From contig CAWIUT010000001.1 in NCBI GenBank assembly GCA_963839365.1, forward strand, positions 682,001-746,000: DNA of 64,000 nt, given 5' to 3'. The notes beneath the pieces were generated by a model. The model was not told the DNA's origin. It saw nothing but the letters and a program-made list of their open reading frames with translations, and searched no databases. This document shows positions 45,298-53,620 of this stretch, in pieces. The first letter of the stretch is position 1. Each line of letters begins with the position of its first letter. Made by a program: the position numbers and the translations under genes. The stretch comes from DASSKA01 sp963839365. Its GTDB lineage: Bacteria; Actinomycetota; Actinomycetes; Propionibacteriales; Nocardioidaceae.

Positions 45298-46725
45298 TCA
45301 GCGACGGGGAGTCCCTGCCCGCTCCTGCTCCTCTGTACGTCTGGGCTCGCCTCCGGTGACGCGCTCTTCGGCTGTCGGCTGGCGGGGCAGCGTGGGCTCC
45401 CCACCGGTGGCGGCCGGCGCTGCGGTCGCCTCTGCTGGAGGTCGCCCGAGGAACTCGATCAGAGCGAGGAGCAGGAGCACCACGCCGGTGACCGTCAAGA
45501 TCACCACCACGTTGGGCTGGGACCAGAAGACCACGACCAGCGCGCCGACCACGACGACGCCGATCCGCAGCCACCGCTTGTGCGCGTACGTCCACAGGCC
45601 TACCGGGCCAGTACGCATCCCGGCGCGTTCCGCGCCGCCCCGGAGCCAGCCGATACCGTTCGCGAGCCCGCCTCGGGTGCGCACCGCGCCGGATGCCGGG
45701 CCGACGAGGTAGCCGCCGACGCCCACCACCAGCCCGATCACGGCCACCGTCCGCAGCGAGTAGCGGAGGAACCGGACGAGGGTGTCGAAGACGTCGCCGG
45801 CCGCCTGCGCAGGCAGTACGTCGGACGGCACCGCATTGAGGTACAGCACCCGGGCCACGGCCAGCGCGATGCCGAGCACCAGCATCGACCCGGCGATCCC
45901 GAACGCACCGATGCTCAGGGCACGACGTCGCCGCATCGCGAGCAGCACTCCGGCGGCGAAGAGGGCGACGGTGATGATCGGCAGCCAGAAGCCGAGCGTG
46001 TTGAGGACCCGGTAGAGGGTCTGCATCTTGGTGACGGCGGCCGAGCGCACCAGCACGATCGACTTGTTGATGGTCGGAATCTTGCTGGCCGGGGTGAAGC
46101 CGCGCGCCACCAGTCGCTGCTTGACCTGGGTGATGATCGGCGCCAGGTTCAGCGTCACGGTGTTGTTCTGGGCGCTGACCGCGCCGCCCTGGTTGCCCTC
46201 GAGCAGCTTGACCATGTTCTGGTGGGCGATCCGGTTGGCTTGGTCCCACACGGTGGCGAATGCCGGGCTCGCCACGAACCTGTGCACCTGCTTACCGATG
46301 AAGCCCTCCACCCCGTTGGTGATGGGCACCGCGAGGCCCGGCAGCAGGGCGGCTACCCGGGGCGGGACGTTCGGCCGGCTCGCAAGGGTGTCCAGCGCGT
46401 CGCTGGCCAGCCCCTGCACGTCGATGTTGCTCGTGATCGCGGCCGTCACCTTGGTCGCGATGACGTTCTGGACGGCGGGGTCGTGGACGAGCGGGTCCAC
46501 GGTCGCGACGTACCGGTCGGTGCTGGACATCTGCGTGCTCGCCCACACCGAGATCACGGAGAACGGCGCGAGCACGCACGAGACGATGATCAGGACCGCC
46601 GCCAGCAGCGACCGCCACCGGTGCCGCAGCGCAGGGCGCTGTGGCTGGCTCCCGGACTTCTGCAGCTCGGTCTCGAGCTCGGCCACCCGTCCGCGCAGCC
46701 GTTCCAGCTCAGAGTCGTCGGCCAT
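45298..46725 (-). CDS. Large membrane protein with N-terminal coiled coil, unknown function
   Basis: A 475-residue protein. Residues 1-30 form a short coiled coil (SELERLRGRVAELETELQ), then one transmembrane helix (about 42-64), an extracytoplasmic domain of about 170 residues (DRYVATVDPLVHDPAVQNVIATKV and similar), about five further helices, and a Pro/Glu-rich C-tail. I do not recognise a named domain. Similar coiled-coil membrane proteins occur next to stress genes in actinobacteria. ATG 46725 follows an AAGGGTGG segment. Divergent from the DUF6325 gene. Confidence 0.75.
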   Translation of the reverse strand: MADDSELERLRGRVAELETELQKSGSQPQRPALRHRWRSLLAAVLIIVSCVLAPFSVISVWASTQMSSTDRYVATVDPLVHDPAVQNVIATKVTAAITSNIDVQGLASDALDTLASRPNVPPRVAALLPGLAVPITNGVEGFIGKQVHRFVASPAFATVWDQANRIAHQNMVKLLEGNQGGAVSAQNNTVTLNLAPIITQVKQRLVARGFTPASKIPTINKSIVLVRSAAVTKMQTLYRVLNTLGFWLPIITVALFAAGVLLAMRRRRALSIGAFGIAGSMLVLGIALAVARVLYLNAVPSDVLPAQAAGDVFDTLVRFLRYSLRTVAVIGLVVGVGGYLVGPASGAVRTRGGLANGIGWLRGGAERAGMRTGPVGLWTYAHKRWLRIGVVVVGALVVVFWSQPNVVVILTVTGVVLLLLALIEFLGRPPAEATAAPAATGGEPTLPRQPTAEERVTGGEPRRTEEQERAGTPRR

Positions 46726-46800
46726 GGTCACGCCACCCTTCCCACGGAAGGCGCCCGAGGGACGCCGTACGCCCTCACGCTCTGCCCCCGCAGCGCGGCG

Positions 46801-46825
46801 GACATCACCCCTGCTGGGTGATGTC
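46801..46825. promoter_or_regulatory. Perfect 10-bp inverted repeat in a divergent promoter
   Basis: GACATCACCC (46801-46810) and GGGTGATGTC (46816-46825) are perfect arms with a 5-nt spacer, in the 157-bp region between the divergent membrane protein and DUF6325 genes. Length and symmetry fit a dimeric repressor operator rather than a terminator, as no T-tract follows and no gene ends here. Confidence 0.55.
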
Positions 46826-46882
46826 ACCGCCGTCGCCGACGCGCAGATTTGAGTCCCGAGGATCTTCACGACAGGAGCGAAA

Positions 46883-47323
46883 GTGACCACCACATCGACC
46901 GACGTGCACGGGCCCGTCGACTTCGTGCTGCTCGAGTTCCCCCGCGACCGGCTCACCGGCGAGGCTGGCGCGGCGCTGCTCGACCTCGTGCAGCGAGGCG
47001 TCATCCGTCTCTACGACCTGATGGTGATCAGCAAGGCGGAGGACGGTTCCGTGGCTCTTCTCGAGCTCAACGACCCGGCGCTGCCAGGGGACTTCGCGGG
47101 CTTCGCGGGCGCCCGGTCGGGACTGCTCGGCGACGACGACATGCGCGAGGCGGCCGAGGCGATGGCACCGAACACCGTCGCCGCGCTGATCGTCTACGAG
47201 AACGCCTGGGCGATCCCCTTCGTCGCCGCTGCCCGCAACAGCGGCGGTGACGTCGTCGCCAGCGCCCGGATCCCCGCGACCGACCTGATGGACGCGCTCG
47301 AGGCCCTCGAGCCGACCGCTTGA
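46883..47323 (+). CDS. DUF6325-type small protein
   Basis: A 146-residue soluble protein of the DUF1269/DUF6325 type, recognised by GPVDFVLLEFPRDRLTGEAG at the start and AALIVYENAWAIPFVAAAR near the end. No enzymatic residues stand out. GTG 46883 has an AGGAG site 5 nt upstream. It is followed at once by a SHOCT-domain gene, a common pairing in actinobacteria, and then by glutamate decarboxylase, so a membrane- or acid-stress role is possible. Confidence 0.75.
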   Translation: MTTTSTDVHGPVDFVLLEFPRDRLTGEAGAALLDLVQRGVIRLYDLMVISKAEDGSVALLELNDPALPGDFAGFAGARSGLLGDDDMREAAEAMAPNTVAALIVYENAWAIPFVAAARNSGGDVVASARIPATDLMDALEALEPTA

Positions 47324-47334
47324 GGAGGAACAAG

Positions 47335-47616
47335 ATGCCAGGACTGATTCGTGGGGTCGCACGCACCGCCGTGGTGGCCGGGACGGCGACCGCCGTCAGC
47401 GGCCGCGTCCAGCGCCGGCAGGCCGGCCGCTTCGCCGAGCGCGACGCGCAGGCCTATCGCGAGCAGGAGGCGGGCTACCAGCAGGCCGCTCCCGCAGCGG
47501 CGCCGCCGCCCGCGGACCCGATCCAGCAGCTGAAGGAGCTCGCCGCGCTGAAGGAGCAGGGGATCCTCACCGAGGAGGAGTTCGCGGCGCAGAAGGCCAG
47601 GATCCTGGCCGGGTGA
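47335..47616 (+). CDS. SHOCT-domain protein
   Basis: A 93-residue protein with a short hydrophobic/basic N-terminus, an Ala/Pro linker and a C-terminal SHOCT domain (DPIQQLKELAALKEQGILTEEEFAAQKARIL), a short oligomerisation module. AGGAGG 6 nt before ATG 47335 fixes the start over the in-frame TTG at 47320. Co-transcribed with the DUF6325 gene upstream and glutamate decarboxylase downstream (12-bp gap). Confidence 0.88.
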   Translation: MPGLIRGVARTAVVAGTATAVSGRVQRRQAGRFAERDAQAYREQEAGYQQAAPAAAPPPADPIQQLKELAALKEQGILTEEEFAAQKARILAG

Positions 47617-47628
47617 ACGGAGCAGACC

Positions 47629-49014
47629 ATGGCGATCCACCGACACAGCCCGGGCACCGGTGACGAGGGTGCCCTCCCGCGCTTCACCCGGTCCGGGATG
47701 CTGAAGGTCCCCAGGAACCGGATCCCGGAGCGGGAGATGCTGCCGCGGACGGCCTACCAGATCGTCATGGACGAGGTGATGCTCGACGGCAACGCCCGCT
47801 TCAACCTGGCCACGTTCGTGACCACCTGGATGGACGAGGAGGCGGACCGCCTCTACGCCGCGACGTTCGACAAGAACATGATCGACCGGGACGAGTACCC
47901 GCAGACCGCGGACATCGAGGCACGGTGCGTGCGGATGCTCGCCGACCTCTGGAACGCCCCGGAGGCCGCAGCAACGGTGGGGACCTCGACCACCGGCAGC
48001 TCGGAGGGCTGCATGCTCAGCGGGCTCGCCCTCAAGAGACGCTGGCAGCACAGCCGCCGCCAGGCGGGCCTTCCCGTGGACCGCCCGAACATCGTGATGG
48101 GCGCCAACGTCCAGGTGGTGTGGGAGAAGTTCGCCAACTACTGGGAGGTCGAGCCCCGCTACGTCCCGCTCGAGGGCGACGTCCTGCACCTCACCGCGGA
48201 CCGGCTGCTCGGCCACGTGGACGAGAACACCATCGGCGTGGTCGCCGTGCTGGGCTCCACGATGGACGGCAGCTACGAGCCGGTGCAGGAGATCTGCGCG
48301 GCGCTCGACGACTACGAGGCCAGGACCGGGGTGTCCGTGCCGGTGCACGTGGACGCCGCCTCGGGAGGGTTCGTGGCCCCGTTCCTGCAGCCGGAGCTGG
48401 TCTGGGACTTCCGGCTTCCCCGGGTGGTGTCGATCCAGACCTCCGGCCACAAGTACGGGCTGGTCTACCCGGGGGTCGGTTGGGTGCTGTGGCGCGACGC
48501 CGCGCACCTTCCCGAGGACCTCGTCTTCCACGTGAACTACCTCGGCGGAGACATGCCGACCTTCGCGCTCAACTTCTCCCGGCCCGGTGCCCAGGTGGTG
48601 CTGCAGTACTTCCAGTTCCTCCGGCTCGGCCGGGAGGGCTTCCGGCTGGTCCAGCAGACCTGCCAGGACGTGGCCGGACACATCGCGGACACGCTGCGAC
48701 AGATGCCCGAGTTCGTCGTCATCTCCGACGGCCGTGACCTCCCGGTCGTCACCTTCGCGGTCGGCGCGAGCACCACGAAGTACGACGTCTACGACATCTC
48801 GCGCAAGCTGCGTGAGCGGGGGTGGCTCGTGCCGGCGTACACCATGCCGCCGAAGCGGGAGGACCTCGCCGTGCTCCGGGTCGTCGTGCGCAACGGCTTC
48901 AGCCACGACATGGCCGAGCTCTTCCTGAGGGATCTGAGGACCGCGGTCACCTGGTTGGACGGCCTGGCCGGCCCGATGCCGCACGAGGCCCAGCCGAGCG
49001 GCTTCCACCACTGA
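47629..49014 (+). CDS. gadB: Glutamate decarboxylase
   Basis: PLP-dependent enzyme of 461 residues converting glutamate to GABA and CO2, consuming a proton. PLP-binding Lys275 lies in SIQTSGHKYGLVYPG and the conserved HVDAASGGFVAPF precedes it, matching the numbering of E. coli GadB from memory. GGAG 6 nt before ATG 47629. No GABA antiporter (GadC) is next to it; instead DUF2249 and cation/proton antiporter genes follow, in line with an acid- or pH-stress cluster. Confidence 0.93.
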   Translation: MAIHRHSPGTGDEGALPRFTRSGMLKVPRNRIPEREMLPRTAYQIVMDEVMLDGNARFNLATFVTTWMDEEADRLYAATFDKNMIDRDEYPQTADIEARCVRMLADLWNAPEAAATVGTSTTGSSEGCMLSGLALKRRWQHSRRQAGLPVDRPNIVMGANVQVVWEKFANYWEVEPRYVPLEGDVLHLTADRLLGHVDENTIGVVAVLGSTMDGSYEPVQEICAALDDYEARTGVSVPVHVDAASGGFVAPFLQPELVWDFRLPRVVSIQTSGHKYGLVYPGVGWVLWRDAAHLPEDLVFHVNYLGGDMPTFALNFSRPGAQVVLQYFQFLRLGREGFRLVQQTCQDVAGHIADTLRQMPEFVVISDGRDLPVVTFAVGASTTKYDVYDISRKLRERGWLVPAYTMPPKREDLAVLRVVVRNGFSHDMAELFLRDLRTAVTWLDGLAGPMPHEAQPSGFHH

Positions 49015-49060
49015 CCCGCCCGGCTCTTGGGCCGCCCCGCCCCGAGAGGACGGACGACAC

Positions 49061-49423
49061 GTGAGGAAGGACGACATCCGGGCGTCGCCAGGGCGTCGCC
49101 ACACGCTGATCCTGGAGACCTACCAGGCGCTGGCGCCGGGCGCCGGCTTCGAGCTGGTCAACGACCACGACCCGAAACCGCTGTACTACCAGCTCGACGC
49201 CGAGTTCACCGACCGGTTCACCTGGGACTACCTCGAGCAGGGCCCGGAGGTCTGGCGTGTGCGGATCGGGCGCCCGGCGCGGCCTGAGCACCGGGGCGGG
49301 CAGCGCGTAGAGGTTCACCCGCCCGGAGCGTCCAAGGTCTCGGTGAGGGAGCGGCTCATCCGGGTCAGCTGCCGGCTCCAGCCCTCGAGCGGCGCCAGGG
49401 ACGCCTCCAGCACCTCCAGCTGA
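49061..49423 (+). CDS. DUF2249-domain protein
   Basis: The first 75 residues form a DUF2249 domain (RRHTLILETYQALAPGAGFELVNDHDPKPLYYQ in pieces: HTLILETYQAL, FELVNDHDPKPLYYQ, then WRVRIGR), a small TusA-like fold. The last 45 codons have no counterpart in the family and lie antisense to the next gene, so a frameshift or stop loss after RIGRPA may have extended the protein. GTG 49061 follows GAGAGGA. Role unknown; such proteins accompany redox and nitrogen-oxide stress genes. Confidence 0.75.
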   Translation: MRKDDIRASPGRRHTLILETYQALAPGAGFELVNDHDPKPLYYQLDAEFTDRFTWDYLEQGPEVWRVRIGRPARPEHRGGQRVEVHPPGASKVSVRERLIRVSCRLQPSSGARDASSTSS

Positions 49424-49728
49424 TGGTCGAAGGCCGCGAGCTCGGCCTGCAGCGCCTGCACGGTCAACCGCTTGGCGTGCACCTCCTGCACCAAGATGTC
49501 CAGCTCGGCGGTGAGTGGGGGGAGCTGGTCCACCAGCTGCTGGAGCGCGAGCAGCAGCCGGTTCACCGCCGCGGGCACCGGCTCCGGGACCGCTCCCAGC
49601 GCCCCGCTCGCGACCGACCCCAACAGGTTGGCCACCACCTTCGTCCGCTGCAGAAGCTCCTCCATCGCCGACTGCAGCAGACCGTACTGGCGGTTGTCCC
49701 CCGCCCGGTGCCCGTCGCCGGCCATCAT
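49315..49728 (-). CDS. Coiled-coil protein of unknown function
   Basis: About 137 residues, almost entirely helical with heptad patterning (LLLALQQLVDQLPPLTAELDIL, LTVQALQAELAAFDHQLEVLEASL in pieces). No named family recognised. ATG 49728 is chosen because GGAGGGGG lies 5-6 nt upstream; a second ATG is the next codon. Its 3' end overlaps the convergent DUF2249 frame by about 109 bp. Confidence 0.65.
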   Translation of the reverse strand: MMAGDGHRAGDNRQYGLLQSAMEELLQRTKVVANLLGSVASGALGAVPEPVPAAVNRLLLALQQLVDQLPPLTAELDILVQEVHAKRLTVQALQAELAAFDHQLEVLEASLAPLEGWSRQLTRMSRSLTETLDAPGG

Positions 49729-49825
49729 CGCCACCCCCTCCTCGCACCCCTCCTGCAGCATCCCCTGCCTTGTCAGTCCATTGTCCTCCCAGCCCCCGGG
49801 CGTGGCGAGCACGAGACGCGATAGC

Positions 49826-49898
49826 CTTGGCCCCAGGTGTGCCGGGAAGTCTGGTCGGCGTGGAGTCCCCGCCCCCAGTCGATCGGTGAAAGTGCCCC
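49826..49898 (+). promoter_or_regulatory. Promoter and possible structured leader of the antiporter gene
   Basis: A TAGCCT -10 box near 49826 would start a leader of about 60 nt before ATG 49899. The leader contains GCCGGGAAGTCTGGTCGGC, able to fold as a GCCG/CGGC hairpin, followed by GGAGTCCCCGCC. There is no good ribosome-binding site. It may be a cation- or c-di-AMP-responsive element, but I cannot match it to a named class. Confidence 0.4.
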
Positions 49899-51368
49899 AT
49901 GTCTGACGTCGAACCCTTCGGGCTCGTCATCCTGCTGACCGCAGTGGCCCTGCTCATCGCGGTGCTGTCCAACCGGCTCAGCGAACGCATCCACGTCCCC
50001 GCCCCCGCCCTGTTCCTGGTCGTGGCGGCGGTCGCGTCCGACCAGTTCCCGGTGCTCTCGTCGCTGCCGCTGCACGTCGACGAACGCCTCGTCACGGTCG
50101 CGCTGATCTTCATCCTGTTCGACGGGGGCATGCAGATCGGCTGGCGCCGGTTCCGCGAGGTGGTCGGAATCGCGTTGTGGCTCGGCGTGATCGGCACCAT
50201 CGTGACGGCCGCAGCGGTCGGGGCGCTGGCCCACGAGTTCTTCGGCTTCGACTGGCTGCCTGCCCTGCTGCTCGGCACCGCCCTGGCTCCGACCGATCCG
50301 GCGATGGTGTTCTCGGTGCTCGGCAACCGGGAGGTGTCCGGCAGGTCGGGCACCATCCTCAAGGGTGAGGCCGGCGCCAACGACCCCGTCGGCATCGCCT
50401 TGATGGTCGCGCTGCTGGGCGCCGGCGGCGTGGGAGGGCTGCAGGCCGTCGGCAGCGGGGTGGTCACGTTCGTCGTACAGATGGCCGTCGGGGCGGCGGT
50501 CGGCGGCGTCGGCGGCTACCTGCTGGTGATCTTCATGCGCAAGGTTCCGCTGCCCAACGAGGCGCTCTACCCGGTGCGGACGATGGCGAGCGCGGCGGTC
50601 ATCTACGGCGCGGCCGCGGCCGCGCACGGGTCGGGGTTCCTGGCGGTCCTGCTGGCGGGCATCGTCGTCGGCGACGCGCGGGCGCCGTACAAGCACGAGG
50701 CGGAACGGTTCGCCTCCGCGCTGGGCAGCGTCTCGGAGGTCGTCGCGTTCACCGTGCTCGGGCTGACCATCGACCTGCGCGCCGTGGTCACCTCCGACGT
50801 GCTCTGGATCGGGCTGGTGCTCGGCGTGCTGCTCATCGCGGTGATCCGCCCCGTGCTGGTCGGCCTGCTCATCGCGAAGTCGGACCTGGCGCGCGGGGAA
50901 CGGCTGTTCGTGCTGCTGGCGGGGCTCAAGGGCGCGGTGCCCGTCCTGCTCGGGCTGTTCGCCCTGGGATCCAGCACCTCGCAGGGCGTTCGGGTGTACG
51001 GCGTGGTGTTCGTCGTCGTGCTGGTCTCCGCCATCGGGGTCGGTGGCTTCGTGCCCACACTGGCCCGGGCGCTCAAGGTGCCGATGCGGACTGTGGGGCT
51101 GGAGCCGTGGGCGCTGGGCATGCGGTTCCGCTCGGAGCCGGACGGGCTGCACCGGCACGTCGTGGTTGCCGGCTCCCCCGCCGAGGGCACCCGGATCGCC
51201 GACCTGGCGCTCGGCGAGGACGCCTGGATCAGCATGGTCAGCCGCCACGGCCACCTGGTCGAGGTGTACGGCGACACGGCTTTCGAGGCCGGCGACGAGG
51301 TGCTGGCCATCGGCGAGCCGGACGCCAACCTGGCCCGGCTCTTCGAGGCGCCGCGAGACACCGCCTGA
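49899..51368 (+). CDS. CPA1-type cation/proton antiporter with RCK_C domain
   Basis: A 489-residue transporter: about 12-13 transmembrane helices (1-385), with the ion-binding helix TALAPTDPAMVFSVLG and EAGANDPVGIALMVAL, then a cytoplasmic RCK_C (TrkA-C) domain at about 410-480 (HRHVVVAGSPAEGTRIADLALGEDAWI in pieces). This layout is that of K+/H+ antiporters of the CvrA/NhaP2 group, whose RCK_C domains are often gated by nucleotides such as c-di-AMP. Probably exports K+ or Na+ in exchange for H+. Confidence 0.9.
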   Translation: MSDVEPFGLVILLTAVALLIAVLSNRLSERIHVPAPALFLVVAAVASDQFPVLSSLPLHVDERLVTVALIFILFDGGMQIGWRRFREVVGIALWLGVIGTIVTAAAVGALAHEFFGFDWLPALLLGTALAPTDPAMVFSVLGNREVSGRSGTILKGEAGANDPVGIALMVALLGAGGVGGLQAVGSGVVTFVVQMAVGAAVGGVGGYLLVIFMRKVPLPNEALYPVRTMASAAVIYGAAAAAHGSGFLAVLLAGIVVGDARAPYKHEAERFASALGSVSEVVAFTVLGLTIDLRAVVTSDVLWIGLVLGVLLIAVIRPVLVGLLIAKSDLARGERLFVLLAGLKGAVPVLLGLFALGSSTSQGVRVYGVVFVVVLVSAIGVGGFVPTLARALKVPMRTVGLEPWALGMRFRSEPDGLHRHVVVAGSPAEGTRIADLALGEDAWISMVSRHGHLVEVYGDTAFEAGDEVLAIGEPDANLARLFEAPRDTA

Positions 51369-51375
51369 GCGGGCA

Positions 51376-51936
51376 CTACGGCAGCCCGGCTGCCCACTCG
51401 TCGACGGACACCACGTCGGCCTGCCGGGGGAAGACCTTCTCCAGCAGCACCCGGTGCACCTCCGGGTCCGCGTCGGCGCAGCCGTCGCGCAGCACCGTGA
51501 GGCCGAAGTCGAGGTCCGCGGCCTGGCGGAGCGTGGAGAGCACCACGCCGCTCGTCGCGATCCCGGTGAGCGTCAGGGAGTCCACCTCCAGCGCCCGCAG
51601 CACCATCTCCAGGTCGCTTCCGGCGAACGCGCTGACCCGCTTCTTCACCACCATCACGTCCCCCGGCTGGGGGGCGACGGCCGGGTGGATCGCGGTGGCG
51701 GGGTCGTCCAGCGTCATCCCGCCCGCCCGGGCCAGGGCGGCGAACCTGCGGTTGCGCCGGCTGATCTCAGGGGCGCCGTCGCGGAAGGCGACCCGCACGT
51801 AGACCACCGGCACCTCGGCGCCCCGCGCCGCGCCCGCGGCACGCCCGAGTGCGTCGAGCAGGCCGTCGGAACCGTCGACGTACCGATCGACGATGCCTTG
51901 CTGGACGTCCATGATCAGCAGCGCGGTCCTGTGCAT
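51376..51936 (-). CDS. Isochorismatase-like hydrolase lacking the usual catalytic cysteine
   Basis: A 186-residue isochorismatase-superfamily protein. Asp10 in LLIMDVQQG and Lys in VVKKRVSAF are present, but the loop that normally reads T-x-x-C-V has Gly130 (GIATSGVVLSTLR). Cysteine-less members include true isochorismatases such as PhzD, which use Asp, while amidases need Cys. So vinyl-ether hydrolysis or a non-amidase role is more likely. No ribosome-binding site at proper spacing; GATGAT 6 nt upstream suggests a leaderless mRNA. Confidence 0.82.
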   Translation of the reverse strand: MHRTALLIMDVQQGIVDRYVDGSDGLLDALGRAAGAARGAEVPVVYVRVAFRDGAPEISRRNRRFAALARAGGMTLDDPATAIHPAVAPQPGDVMVVKKRVSAFAGSDLEMVLRALEVDSLTLTGIATSGVVLSTLRQAADLDFGLTVLRDGCADADPEVHRVLLEKVFPRQADVVSVDEWAAGLP

Positions 51937-51947
51937 GCTCCCATCAT

Positions 51948-52056
51948 CCCCGCCGCCTGCGGGGCCGGGCCGGCGGGCTCCGAGCCGGACCGGTTCATCC
52001 GCTGCGGATCATGACGCCGGCGCCTCGGCCGGACACGGTGGTCGCCGTGACCACCG
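51948..52056. promoter_or_regulatory. Hairpins in the divergent region before the second antiporter
   Basis: In the 151-bp divergent gap, CCCCGC/GCGGGG (51948-51953 and 51959-51964) and CGGTGGTC/GACCACCG (52036-52043 and 52049-52056) are perfect inverted repeats, each with a 5-nt spacer. The second ends 31 nt before the antiporter start and is a candidate operator or leader hairpin. Confidence 0.45.
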
Positions 52057-52087
52057 GAGACGGCGCACCGGGCAGGACGACCCAGCG

Positions 52088-53299
52088 TTGAGCACCGACC
52101 AGATCCTGCTCGGCTTCGGGCTGATCGTGGCGCTCGCCGTCGCGTCGCAGGTGCTGGCGCAACGGCTCAGGGTGCCGGCGATCCTCGTGCTGCTGCCGGT
52201 CGGCTTCCTGGCGGGCGCGACCACCCGCACCGTCGACCCCGAAGAGCTGCTGGGCCGCGCGTTCTCGCCGCTCGTGTCCCTCGCGGTGGGGGTGGTTCTC
52301 TACGAGGCGGGGCTGTCGCTGGAGGTTCGTGGGCTGCGCGGGAAGACGCGCCGGGTGGTCGCCCGGCTGCTCTGGCTGGGGGTCCCGATCACCTGGGCTA
52401 TGGGCGCGGCGGTCGCGGTGCTGCTGCTGGGCTTTCCCCGGGACGTCGCGGTGATGCTCGGCGCGATCCTGGTGGTGTCCGGTCCGACTGTGGTCGGCCC
52501 GCTGCTGGGGTTCGTCCGCCCCGTGGAGCGGGTCCAGCGGATCCTCGCGTGGGAAGGTTCGCTGATCAACCCGGTCGGCGGCATCCTTGCCGCTCTGGTG
52601 CTCAACGCGATCGTCGCCGGCGTGGCCGGGCAGCACCCGGCGCGGCAGCTCGCGGCCTTCCTGCTGAGCATCGGCCTGGGTGTGGCCGCGGCCGCCATGG
52701 GCAGTGGCGTCCTCTGGCTCGTCCTGGTCCGGCTGCGCCCCGGGGAGGCGCTGGAGGCAGCCGCCCAGCTCGCCACGGTGGTCGCCGTCACCGCCGGGTG
52801 CGACGCGCTCCGCGACGACTCCGGGCTGCTCGCGGCGGTGCTCATGGGCATGGTGGTGGTCAACCACCGCAGCTTCGACCTGCCCGCCGATCGGCCGTTC
52901 CTGGAGACCCTCGTCCAGCTCATCCTGGGGCTGCTGTTCGTGTCGATCTCGGCGACGGTCGCCCCCGCCTCGTTGCGCCACCTGGTGCTGCCCACCCTGG
53001 GGCTGGTCGCCGTTCTCGTCCTGGTGGCCAGGCCCCTGACTGCCGCACTGGCCACGGTCCGCAGCGACCTGCCGCTGCGGGAGCGCGCGTTCGTGGGCTG
53101 GATGGCGCCGCGCGGCATCGTGGCCGCGGCCACCGCCTCGTCCTTCTCCGCGACGCTGGCGGCCCAGCACGTCGTCGGCGCCGGCAAGATCCTCCCGGTC
53201 GCGTTCCTGGTCATCGTCAGCACGGTCGCGCTCTACGGGCTGACCGCCGCTCCCGTGGCCCGGTGGTTGCGGGTGGTCCGCACCGCCCGCGGACGCTGA
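52088..53299 (+). CDS. CPA1-family sodium/proton antiporter
   Basis: A 403-residue antiporter with about 12 transmembrane helices and no cytoplasmic domain. Key segments are VVSGPTVVGPLLGFVRP, the ion-binding helix of this group, and WEGSLINPVGGILAAL. The frame offers no ATG or GTG near the start, so TTG 52088, preceded by AGGA, is used. It is the second antiporter within 3 kb, differing from the first in lacking RCK_C. Confidence 0.88.
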   Translation: MSTDQILLGFGLIVALAVASQVLAQRLRVPAILVLLPVGFLAGATTRTVDPEELLGRAFSPLVSLAVGVVLYEAGLSLEVRGLRGKTRRVVARLLWLGVPITWAMGAAVAVLLLGFPRDVAVMLGAILVVSGPTVVGPLLGFVRPVERVQRILAWEGSLINPVGGILAALVLNAIVAGVAGQHPARQLAAFLLSIGLGVAAAAMGSGVLWLVLVRLRPGEALEAAAQLATVVAVTAGCDALRDDSGLLAAVLMGMVVVNHRSFDLPADRPFLETLVQLILGLLFVSISATVAPASLRHLVLPTLGLVAVLVLVARPLTAALATVRSDLPLRERAFVGWMAPRGIVAAATASSFSATLAAQHVVGAGKILPVAFLVIVSTVALYGLTAAPVARWLRVVRTARGR

Positions 53300-53303
53300 G
53301 CCC

Positions 53304-53516
53304 TCACTCGTGACGGCGCAGGCTGTCTCCGAGGAGCCAGATGGTGGGCGGCCACAGCCCGACGAACAGGGCGCGGCGTTCGGCGTTCCCCCGCTCCTGC
53401 TGGTCGACGGTCTTGGCCCGCAGCCACAGCGCGATGCACAGGCCGACCGAGCCCATGGACGCCGCCTCCAGGTGAGCGCTTCGCACACCGAGTCGATGCA
53501 GTACCGTGCCGAGCAT
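53304..53516 (-). CDS. Small membrane protein of unknown function
   Basis: A 70-residue protein with two weakly hydrophobic stretches (SMGSVGLCIALWL and ALFVGLWPPTIWLLG) separated by a charged segment (AKTVDQQERGNAERR). ATG 53516 has a GAGGAGG site 4 nt upstream, which supports a real gene. It is convergent with the second antiporter gene. No family recognised. Confidence 0.65.
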   Translation of the reverse strand: MLGTVLHRLGVRSAHLEAASMGSVGLCIALWLRAKTVDQQERGNAERRALFVGLWPPTIWLLGDSLRRHE

Positions 53517-53620
53517 TCCGCCTCCTCGTGTCGGGGCCCCCGAACGGGGTAACACTCCCTCACCGCGGATACCCGTGGACGGTCACCTTCACCCCTCGGC
53601 GCCGACCTGTGGGAGGTCCG

